A stretch of DNA of 24,768 bases, from NCBI GenBank assembly GCA_039915505.1, contig JBDSND010000113.1, forward strand, positions 1 through 24,768, written 5' to 3'. Position numbers and translations under genes: made by a program. Below are positions 18,894 to 24,768 of the stretch, piece by piece (the first letter of the stretch is position 1; every line of letters begins with the position of its first letter). The stretch is from CAIWHR01 sp039915505 (lineage in GTDB: Bacteria; Pseudomonadota; Gammaproteobacteria; Burkholderiales; Casimicrobiaceae). The notes under the pieces were generated by a model. It ran no database searches and was not told where the DNA came from. It was given only the letters and a program-made list of their open reading frames with translations.

Positions 18894-20690
18894 ATGATCC
18901 CCCACGATTTCATCGAGACCCTGCTCGGCCGCATCGATATAGTCGCGGTGATCGACCGGCTGGTGCCCCTGCGTAAGGCGGGGACCAACTTCGTCGCCTG
19001 CTGTCCCTTCCACGCCGAGAAGTCCCCCTCGTTCACCGTCAGCCCCTCGAAGCAGTTCTACCATTGCTTCGGCTGCGGCGCGCACGGCACTGCCATCGGC
19101 TTCCTGATGGAGCACGGCGGCCGTTCGTTTCCGGAGGCCGTCGACGAACTCGCCCGCGATGCCGGGCTGGAAGTACCGCGCGAACAGCGGCCCGGAGAAG
19201 CCGAGCGCCGCGAGGCAAGCCGCACCCTGGCGGAGTTCCTGCGTGATGCCGCCCGCTTCTACCGGGCGAGCCTCAAGGCGTCCCCGCGCGCAATCGAGTA
19301 CCTCAAGGGTCGGGGCCTGACCGGGGCGATCGCTGCACGGTTCGGGATCGGCTATGCGCCCGAGGGCTGGCAGCCCCTTGCGGCGGCATTCCCCGGCTAC
19401 GACGACGACGCGCTCGAGACCGCCGGGCTGGTGATCGTCGGCGAGGGCAAGCGCTACGACCGATTCCGCGACCGGGTCATGTTTCCCATCCACGACAATC
19501 GTGGCCAGGTGATCGGTTTCGGTGGTCGGGTGCTGGATCGCGGCGAGCCCAAGTACCTCAACTCACCCGAGACCCCGCTGTTTTCGAAGGGCCGCGAACT
19601 CTACGGCTTGTACCAGGCCCGGCCCGCCATCCGTGATGCCGGCAGAGTCATCGTCGTCGAGGGCTACATGGACGTGGTCGCGCTGGCCCAGCACGGCGTC
19701 GACTACGCCGTGGCAACGCTGGGCACCGCGACGACGCCGGCCCACGTGCAAAAGCTCTTCCGGCTCACCGACACCGTCGTGTTCTGCTTCGACGGCGACC
19801 AGGCCGGGCGCAAAGCGGCCTGGCGGGCACTGGAGAACGCCCTGCCGGTGCTGGTCGACGGCAAGGAAGCGGCCTTCCTGTTCCTGCCCGACGGCATGGA
19901 CCCCGACGATTTCATCCGCCAACGTGGCAAGGCGGCATTCGAGGCCCTTGTGGCACGGGCCACGCCGCTTTCGGAGTTCATGCTGGCCGAGTTCGGCCGC
20001 GAGCATCCGCCGACGAGCGTCGAGGGACGCGCCGGGTTCGTGGCCGCTGCGCGCACGCTGGTCCGCCAGGTGAGCGCTCCCATCCTTGCGACCGTGCTGA
20101 AGCGCCGCGTCGCGGAACTCGCCGGACTCCACGAGGCCGAACTGGGTGAACTGCTCGCTGCGGGAAAAACGCCCGGGACGGCCGGGGGACCCGCCGATCG
20201 CGCCGCCGTGCCCAACCGGCCGGCCCGCGGCCGGGCGGCATCGCCGACGTCGTCCCGTCCAGCGCCTTCCCTGGTCAAGCGGCTCTTGCAACGTCTTCTC
20301 GTGAACCCCGGACTGGCGCGGACGACGCCGATACCGCACATAGAAGGCACCATGCCGGAAGCATCGGCTCTCAATGCCGTCGTCGGCTATTGCCAGGCCG
20401 CTGCCGGCCCGCTATCCAGTGCGGGCGTGATGCAGGCGTTTACGGGTACCGCGCACGAAGGCACCCTGGCGGCTGCGCTCACCAGCGCGGAGACGCAGGT
20501 GTTGGAGGACGACGCAGCGCTGGAGGACCTGCGGGCCGGGATTGCACGTTATTGCCAGCAAGCCCAGCTCGCCGGGCGCGTGGTTTCGCTGGCCGCACCC
20601 CCGGCGATGAACGCGGAAGAGGTCGAGCGCCTGAGGCAGGTGGAGATGGTCCGGCAAGTCGGCAACCGCCCGGAGGGCCGCCGCTCTTGA
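18894..20690 (+). CDS. dnaG: DNA primase
   Basis: The 598-residue primase makes RNA primers at the replication fork with DnaB helicase. The zinc-binding CHC2 domain shows C37, H40, C58 and C61 (CCPFH...FYHCFGCG). The TOPRIM catalytic core has VIVVEGYMDVVAL near residues 252-264 and FCFDGDQAGRKAA near 299-311. The linker from about 430 (TPGTAGGPADRAAVPNRPARG) is Pro/Ala/Arg-rich, and the C-terminal helicase-binding domain follows. The ATG at 18894 gives MIPHDFIETLLGRIDIVAVI, the standard start. It lies 128 bases after yqeY. Confidence 0.97.
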   Translation: MIPHDFIETLLGRIDIVAVIDRLVPLRKAGTNFVACCPFHAEKSPSFTVSPSKQFYHCFGCGAHGTAIGFLMEHGGRSFPEAVDELARDAGLEVPREQRPGEAERREASRTLAEFLRDAARFYRASLKASPRAIEYLKGRGLTGAIAARFGIGYAPEGWQPLAAAFPGYDDDALETAGLVIVGEGKRYDRFRDRVMFPIHDNRGQVIGFGGRVLDRGEPKYLNSPETPLFSKGRELYGLYQARPAIRDAGRVIVVEGYMDVVALAQHGVDYAVATLGTATTPAHVQKLFRLTDTVVFCFDGDQAGRKAAWRALENALPVLVDGKEAAFLFLPDGMDPDDFIRQRGKAAFEALVARATPLSEFMLAEFGREHPPTSVEGRAGFVAAARTLVRQVSAPILATVLKRRVAELAGLHEAELGELLAAGKTPGTAGGPADRAAVPNRPARGRAASPTSSRPAPSLVKRLLQRLLVNPGLARTTPIPHIEGTMPEASALNAVVGYCQAAAGPLSSAGVMQAFTGTAHEGTLAAALTSAETQVLEDDAALEDLRAGIARYCQQAQLAGRVVSLAAPPAMNAEEVERLRQVEMVRQVGNRPEGRRS

Positions 20691-20745
20691 TTACAAAGAC
20701 CTTTGGACGCATGACCTCGCAGCATGCAGCACGCAGCTAACCGCA

Positions 20746-20754
20746 TGTTATAAT
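20746..20754 (+). promoter_or_regulatory. Extended -10 promoter for rpoD
   Basis: TGTTATAAT (20746-20754) is a perfect TATAAT with an extended TGn, 58 bases upstream of the rpoD ATG. The -35 region (near 20726) is poor, which is usual for extended -10 promoters. It would give rpoD its own expression inside the cluster. Confidence 0.7.
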
Positions 20755-20812
20755 TTGAAGTTTTCCTGGTCGCCCCCATCTTGGACCAGCACCCCCGAAT
20801 CCTAGGATCGCC

Positions 20813-23305
20813 ATGGCCAAAAAGCTCGCGAAGCCCGCCAAGAAATCGCCGACCGCCCCGGCACGCGCCGCCAAGAAGCCCTCCCGCAAGGAGCCTGCTG
20901 CCAGAAAGCGCGTCACGGCCAAGAAACCCGTGAAGCCCGCCGGCAAGGCGCCGGCCGGGAAGCACAAGCCGGCCCAGTCCAAGGCAGGCAAGAAGACGCT
21001 CGCCAAGTCCGCGACCAAGAAAATCGTGGCGCGCGGCAACGCGATGCAGGGGGCGGCTAAGGCCAAGGCCCCCGCGAAAGCGGCCGGCAAGAGCACCGTC
21101 AAGCACGGCAAGGCCATGCCTGTAGCCGACGTGCGGCAGAAGGAAAAGCCCGGCGTCGCCACCAAGGCCACCGCGAAGCCCCCGACGCGCACCGCGCAGA
21201 ACGCCCAGCAGGCAGGGGCCGCTAAGCCTGTTGCCAAGCCCGTTGCCAAGCCCGGTGCCAAGCCCGTCGCAAAGCCCGTCGGAAAGCTGGCTGCAAAGCC
21301 CGTTGGCAAGGCAGCGGCGAAGGGGGCGGGCAAAGGAACGGCCACCCCGGTCAATCACAAGCCGACCACCGTCGGCGAGATCGCCGCGAAGCTCGCCGGA
21401 CGGCGCGCCGAAGACGCGTCGAAGAAGGGCAAGAACGGCAAGCACGCGGAATCGGCCCCGCGCGTCCTGACTCCGGCCGACGTCGAGGCGCGCAAGCGCC
21501 GCCTGAAGACGCTGATCGTGCTCGGCAAGGAGCGTGGCTTCCTGACCTTCGCCGAGATCAACGACCATCTCCCCGACGACGTCCTCGATGCCGAGCAGAT
21601 CGAAGGCATCATCGGCATGATCGGCGACATGGGCATCCAGGTCTATGACGAAGCGCCGGATGCCGAGACTCTGCTGTTGTCGGATGCCGCGCCGACCTCG
21701 CCTAACGACGACGTCGAGGAAGCCGCCGAGGCCGCGGTATCCACCCTCGACTCCGAATTCGGCCGCACCACCGATCCCGTGCGCATGTACATGCGCGAGA
21801 TGGGCTCGGTGGAACTGCTCACCCGCGAAGGCGAGATCGAGATCGCCAAGCGGATCGAGGAGGGCCTGAAGCACATGATCATGGCAATCTCGGCCTGCCC
21901 GATGACGGTAGCCGAGATCCTCGCGCTCGCCGAGAAGATCCAGAAGGACGAGCTCAAGATCGACGACGTGGTCGATGGGCTCATGAACTTCAACGAGGAG
22001 CTGGCGGTAGCAGAGGAGGTCGAGGACGGCGCCGAGGAGGAGGAAGACGACGAGGACAATGCCGTCGCCCTCGCGGCGGAGAACCTCGAGCGCCTCAAGG
22101 TTGCGGCGATGGAGCACTTCAACACCATCCGCCGGCACTACACGCGGATGCTCGCCTGCCTGCAGAAGGAAGGCCACAAGTCGCCGAAGTACGTCGAGCA
22201 CCAGAAGAAGATCAGCAGCGAGCTCATGCAGATCCGCTTCTCGGCGCGGCAGGTCGAGCGGCTCTGCGACAGCGTCAGGAGCGAGGTCGATAACATCCGC
22301 CAGATCGAACGCAAGATCCAGGATCTGGTGGTCAACAAGGGGGGTATGCCCCGCCCGGAATTCATCAAGAAATTCCCGGAAAACGAGACGTCGCTGCGCT
22401 GGATCGATCGCGAGATTGCTGCCCGGCACAACTACAGCGAGACACTCGCCAAGTATCGCCAGGCGATTGTCGAGCAGCAGCAGAAGATCCTGGACCTGCA
22501 GAAGCGGGTGATGATCCCTCTGAAGGAGCTGAAGGACATCAACAAGCAGATGTCCCAGGGCGAGGCGCGCGCGCGTAAGGCGAAGCGGGAGATGACCGAG
22601 GCCAACCTGCGTCTCGTGATCTCGATCGCCAAGAAATACACCAATCGCGGCCTGCAGTTTCTCGATCTGATCCAGGAAGGCAACATCGGCCTGATGAAGG
22701 CGGTGGACAAGTTCGAATACCGCCGCGGCTACAAGTTCTCCACCTATGCGACGTGGTGGATTCGTCAGGCGATCACGCGCTCGATCGCCGACCAGGCGCG
22801 CACCATCCGCATTCCGGTCCACATGATCGAGACGATCAACAAGATGAACCGCATCTCGCGGCAAATCCTGCAGGAAACCGGGCAGGAGCCGGATCCCGCG
22901 CTGCTCGCCGAGAAGATGGAGATGCCCGAGGAGAAGATCCGCAAGATCCTCAAGATCTCCAAGGAGCCGATCTCCATGGAGACGCCGATCGGCGATGACG
23001 ACGACTCGCATCTCGGCGACTTTATCGAGGACCTGTCGACGATCGCGCCCTCGGACGCTGCGGTCAACGCCAGCCTGCGCGACGTTTGCAAGGACATCCT
23101 CGACACCCTGACGCCGCGCGAGGCGAAGGTGCTGCGCATGCGCTTCGGCATCGAGATGAACACCGACCATACCCTCGAGGAGGTCGGTAAGCAGTTCGAC
23201 GTCACCCGCGAGCGCATCCGTCAGATCGAGGCGAAAGCCCTGCGCAAGCTGCGACATCCGTCGCGCTCCGAGAAGCTGCGTAGCTTCCTGGAAGGCGAGG
23301 GCTAG
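20813..23305 (+). CDS. rpoD: RNA polymerase primary sigma factor RpoD (sigma-70) with a long basic N-terminal tail
   Basis: At 830 residues this is about 215 longer than E. coli RpoD. The excess is an N-terminal tail (1 to about 220) made mostly of Lys, Ala and Pro, including [A/G]KPV repeats, resembling histone H1 tails. Conserved parts follow: region 1.1 (about 228-290, LKTLIVLGKERGFLTFAEINDHLP), region 1.2 from about 321 (DPVRMYMREMGSVELLTREGE), a non-conserved region with an acidic run (AEEEEDDEDNA), region 2 from about 593 (NLRLVISIAKKYTNRGLQF, then YATWWIRQAITRSIADQ) and region 4.2 at the end (TRERIRQIEAKALRKLRHP). All promoter-recognition residues look intact. Long basic tails occur in other betaproteobacterial RpoD proteins, but their role is not established. 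Confidence 0.98.
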   Translation: MAKKLAKPAKKSPTAPARAAKKPSRKEPAARKRVTAKKPVKPAGKAPAGKHKPAQSKAGKKTLAKSATKKIVARGNAMQGAAKAKAPAKAAGKSTVKHGKAMPVADVRQKEKPGVATKATAKPPTRTAQNAQQAGAAKPVAKPVAKPGAKPVAKPVGKLAAKPVGKAAAKGAGKGTATPVNHKPTTVGEIAAKLAGRRAEDASKKGKNGKHAESAPRVLTPADVEARKRRLKTLIVLGKERGFLTFAEINDHLPDDVLDAEQIEGIIGMIGDMGIQVYDEAPDAETLLLSDAAPTSPNDDVEEAAEAAVSTLDSEFGRTTDPVRMYMREMGSVELLTREGEIEIAKRIEEGLKHMIMAISACPMTVAEILALAEKIQKDELKIDDVVDGLMNFNEELAVAEEVEDGAEEEEDDEDNAVALAAENLERLKVAAMEHFNTIRRHYTRMLACLQKEGHKSPKYVEHQKKISSELMQIRFSARQVERLCDSVRSEVDNIRQIERKIQDLVVNKGGMPRPEFIKKFPENETSLRWIDREIAARHNYSETLAKYRQAIVEQQQKILDLQKRVMIPLKELKDINKQMSQGEARARKAKREMTEANLRLVISIAKKYTNRGLQFLDLIQEGNIGLMKAVDKFEYRRGYKFSTYATWWIRQAITRSIADQARTIRIPVHMIETINKMNRISRQILQETGQEPDPALLAEKMEMPEEKIRKILKISKEPISMETPIGDDDDSHLGDFIEDLSTIAPSDAAVNASLRDVCKDILDTLTPREAKVLRMRFGIEMNTDHTLEEVGKQFDVTRERIRQIEAKALRKLRHPSRSEKLRSFLEGEG
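21221..21316 (+). repeat. 12-bp coding repeats for [A/G]KPV in the RpoD tail
   Basis: Eight consecutive 12-base units in frame encode AKPV, AKPV, AKPG, AKPV, AKPV, GKLA, AKPV and GKAA (residues 137-168). Early units are close to identical at DNA level (GCCAAGCCCGTT), so length variation by slippage would keep the reading frame. Confidence 0.85.
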
Positions 23306-23353
23306 GCGGCAAGTCGCCGGCTCGTTCGCGGACCGGATGCCACGGAGGCAACG

Positions 23354-23382
23354 ACGCCCCGATGTTCCCGGGGCGTTTTTTT
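23354..23382 (+). terminator. Rho-independent terminator after rpoD
   Basis: ACGCCCCG (23354-23361) and CGGGGCGT (23369-23376) form a perfect 8-bp stem with a 7-base loop, ending in seven T. It lies 48 bases past the rpoD stop and closes the macromolecular-synthesis cluster. Confidence 0.93.
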
Positions 23383-23421
23383 CGGATCTGCGCCCGTCGA
23401 GCGCCCCCGCGACTGCGCGCG

Positions 23422-23847
23422 CTACCTCAAAAAGAGCACGGGCCGCTTCAGGCTCGCGAGCACCTTGGTGGCAACCGAGCCCATGACGAGGTTGGTCAGC
23501 CCGGAATGCCCGTGGGTGCCCATCGCGACGAGGTCGAAATCGCCGGCCTCCGCCACGCGTGCGATCTCGATCGCCGGATCGCCGACCTGCTTGTCCAACG
23601 TGCAGGCCACGCCGGCGCTTTCGAGCACCGCGCGTCCTGGCAATAGCGCTGCGTCGCTCTCTTCCTCGTAATACTGGTGCACGGCTTCCTTGCCCGCCCA
23701 GGCCGCGGCACGCTTGTAGGGCAGCGGATGGTGCACATGCAGCAGGGTGATTTCGGGCAACTCGCGAAACCAGCCGATCCGCGCAATGAGCTTCTCGACC
23801 ATCGCGGTCGAATGCTGCGAGCCATCAACTGCAGCAAGGATCTTCAT
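23422..23847 (-). CDS. Universal stress protein, UspA family
   Basis: The 141-residue single-domain Usp starts MKILAAVDGSQHSTAMVEKL and ends VATKVLASLKRPVLFLR, both typical. The ATP-binding pattern G-x2-G-x9-G-S is complete (G110, G113, G123, S124 in MGTHGHSGLTNLVMGS), so it should be a nucleotide-binding member. These proteins accumulate in stress and growth arrest. The ATG at 23847 has GAGG 8 bases upstream; an upstream in-frame start near 24078 adds unrelated sequence. It converges with rpoD across the strong terminator. Confidence 0.95.
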   Translation of the reverse strand: MKILAAVDGSQHSTAMVEKLIARIGWFRELPEITLLHVHHPLPYKRAAAWAGKEAVHQYYEEESDAALLPGRAVLESAGVACTLDKQVGDPAIEIARVAEAGDFDLVAMGTHGHSGLTNLVMGSVATKVLASLKRPVLFLR

Positions 23848-24039
23848 GGCAACGACCTCGCAGACGAAAGCGCGGGAGGAACGCGCGCATGGAACGATTC
23901 TAGCGCATTGCCTCGATGCTGCAGAGAACCAGCGGATGCAGCGCGTGGCCCCGCATGCTCCGGCATGGCGGCGTGCGCCCCTGCATCGGTCATCGCGCCT
24001 GTCGCCGTGTCGTCCGGGGCTATGGCATCCTCGGCTCGC

Positions 24040-24045
24040 TATAAT
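24040..24045 (+). promoter_or_regulatory. Candidate -10 box of the tRNA promoter
   Basis: TATAAT lies 41 bases upstream of the first tRNA base, on the same strand. The -35 region is GC-rich and unclear. Placement fits a tRNA promoter with a short leader. Confidence 0.5.
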
Positions 24046-24085
24046 CAAACGCGCGGCACGACAAGCCCGCCGCTTCACAATTTTA

Positions 24086-24129
24086 GGGGCCAGTAGCTCA
24101 GATGGTTAGAGCAGCGGACTCATAATCCG
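24086..24129 (+). tRNA. 5' half of a tRNA with anticodon CAU (probably tRNA-Ile2), interrupted after the anticodon stem
   Basis: The acceptor 5' strand GGGGCCA, a standard D arm (AGCTCAGATGGTTAGAGC) and the anticodon arm GCGGA-CTCATAA-TCCG are all present, with anticodon CAT at 24121-24123. After TCCG the sequence stops being tRNA: no variable loop, no TTCGA-type T arm, no 3' acceptor strand (expected TGGCCCC) and no CCA follow in the remaining 640 bases. The acceptor and anticodon arms resemble the lysidine-modified tRNA-Ile2 better than elongator tRNA-Met, but with half the molecule this is not certain. The break at the symmetric anticodon arm is typical of tyrosine-integrase attachment sites. 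Confidence 0.8.
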
Positions 24130-24650
24130 GTGCGACCCGGAATTACTCCGTTGAAACTGCGCTTTGCGTGCCGGACTCTACCCAATCGGGAGGGCGGGAT
24201 GCTGATGGGATGTGCTGATTGCGGGCGTCCAGTTTCGGGCAACGGTAGTAGCCTTGGGAGTAGTGTTCCAGACCCGACCCGCAAAACGTTGCAGACCATC
24301 GCCGGAAGGTCAACCGTAACCGGATCGCGGGCCGAATGCACCACTACCCACGGCATATCCCGTCCGGCACATTGGCCGCGGTGGGTTATGTCAACCCTTG
24401 CCGGACGCAGCACCCGCCGCAACAGTCGGACGTGCGCGTCGGTCATGTAGCCCTCAAGGGAGCGCACCCCCGCGGCTAACAGGAGGTCGTCCACATGGTT
24501 CCGCAGGGCTTTGTAAAAGTCGTTGCCGACGATCTGCGACATCCACCCGCGATCGCCGTATTTGCGGATAGTCGCCGATGCTACATATTGGTTTGGGTGG
24601 TCGCCGTACACCCTAACCGCAAATTGGGTGGGCTCAACATCAAACCTCAT
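24120..24650 (-). CDS. Unrecognised protein in DNA beyond the tRNA break, possible phage or island gene
   Basis: The frame has 176 codons from ATG at 24650 to a TGA that falls on the tRNA anticodon arm. The first 105 residues look like a real protein (MRFDVEPTQFAVRVYGDHP, DRGWMSQIVGNDFYKALRNH, LRRVLRPARVDITHRGQ). The rest is lower in quality and may be frame-shifted or read-through. The start codon overlaps the stop of a preceding 32-codon stretch (24647-24745, ending RAMEVLRKTK) as ATGA, which suggests coupled small genes, though that stretch lacks a good start. The local DNA is less GC-rich than the rest of the window. No family is recognised. Confidence 0.45.
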   Translation of the reverse strand: MRFDVEPTQFAVRVYGDHPNQYVASATIRKYGDRGWMSQIVGNDFYKALRNHVDDLLLAAGVRSLEGYMTDAHVRLLRRVLRPARVDITHRGQCAGRDMPWVVVHSARDPVTVDLPAMVCNVLRVGSGTLLPRLLPLPETGRPQSAHPISIPPSRLGRVRHAKRSFNGVIPGRTGL

Positions 24651-24768
24651 TTCGTCTTCCTCAGCACTTCCATGGCGCGCACGATGCAGTTAGTCGCCGC
24701 GCGGTCGCAGTGCCCTGGATCGAGCCAGTCGAGCGCCCGACACAGTCACGCGGGCTCGGCCGAGCGCT

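Noticed and set aside
20549..23257. A 902-codon open frame on the minus strand opposite rpoD
   Set aside because: It is rich in Leu, Asp and Arg because of complementary codons of rpoD, and rpoD is unmistakable on the other strand.
24121..24768. Group I intron in the tRNA anticodon loop, as known for tRNA-Ile(CAU) in Azoarcus
   Set aside because: The sequence continues AATCCG as in a mature tRNA rather than starting an intron after CAT. No 3' exon (T arm, acceptor strand, CCA) appears within 640 bases, far beyond the size of such introns without an ORF, and the only plausible ORF is on the opposite strand.

Overview
The window is GC-rich, densely coded chromosomal DNA, most likely from a betaproteobacterium (Burkholderiales or a relative). 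The strongest evidence is the block folB / plsY / tsaD / rpsU / yqeY / dnaG / rpoD. It has the same core arrangement as the macromolecular-synthesis region of E. coli, and its RpoD has a long Lys/Ala/Pro-rich N-terminal tail. Assignment below class is inference.

Left part (1-9783), mostly accessory metabolism. A 14-bp tandem repeat lies upstream of a PhyH-type Fe(II)/2-oxoglutarate dioxygenase (+). A convergent MFS exporter (-) follows, then about 550 bp with no convincing gene and an 80-bp inverted-repeat element. Next come four tightly packed minus-strand genes, transcribed in the order: fused 5-oxoprolinase/hydantoinase, Cys-type glutathione peroxidase, an internally deleted peptide-binding protein, and a full-length paralogue of it. 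The first two suggest thiol or pyroglutamate metabolism.

Middle (9784-15170). A tripartite TRAP transporter (dctP-dctQ-dctM) diverges from the oxoprolinase. It is followed with gaps of at most 18 bp by ogt (O6-alkylguanine-DNA alkyltransferase), xerD (chromosome dimer resolution) and a zinc-ribbon methyltransferase.

Right part (15374-23847), housekeeping. folB (-) and plsY (+) diverge. plsY and tsaD (-) converge on a second copy of the inverted-repeat element, in opposite orientation to the first. tsaD and rpsU diverge from a shared promoter region that also holds a 9-bp dyad and four 16-bp repeats. rpsU has a strong terminator. yqeY, dnaG and rpoD follow, with an extended -10 promoter in front of rpoD and a strong terminator after it. 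A UspA-type gene (-) ends the conserved block.

Right edge (24086-24768). A tRNA gene with anticodon CAU starts normally, but its sequence departs from tRNA just after the anticodon stem. The DNA beyond it is less GC-rich and carries an unrecognised minus-strand gene. This looks like the junction of an integrated element in the tRNA anticodon arm.

The most notable observations are: (1) two copies of a small inverted-repeat element bounded by CTAG, in which three neighbouring genes place their TAG stop codons inside the CTAG ends; (2) the tandem binding-protein pair, one with a clean in-frame deletion of about 390 residues; (3) the interrupted tRNA; and (4) the roughly 220-residue histone-H1-like tail on RpoD.
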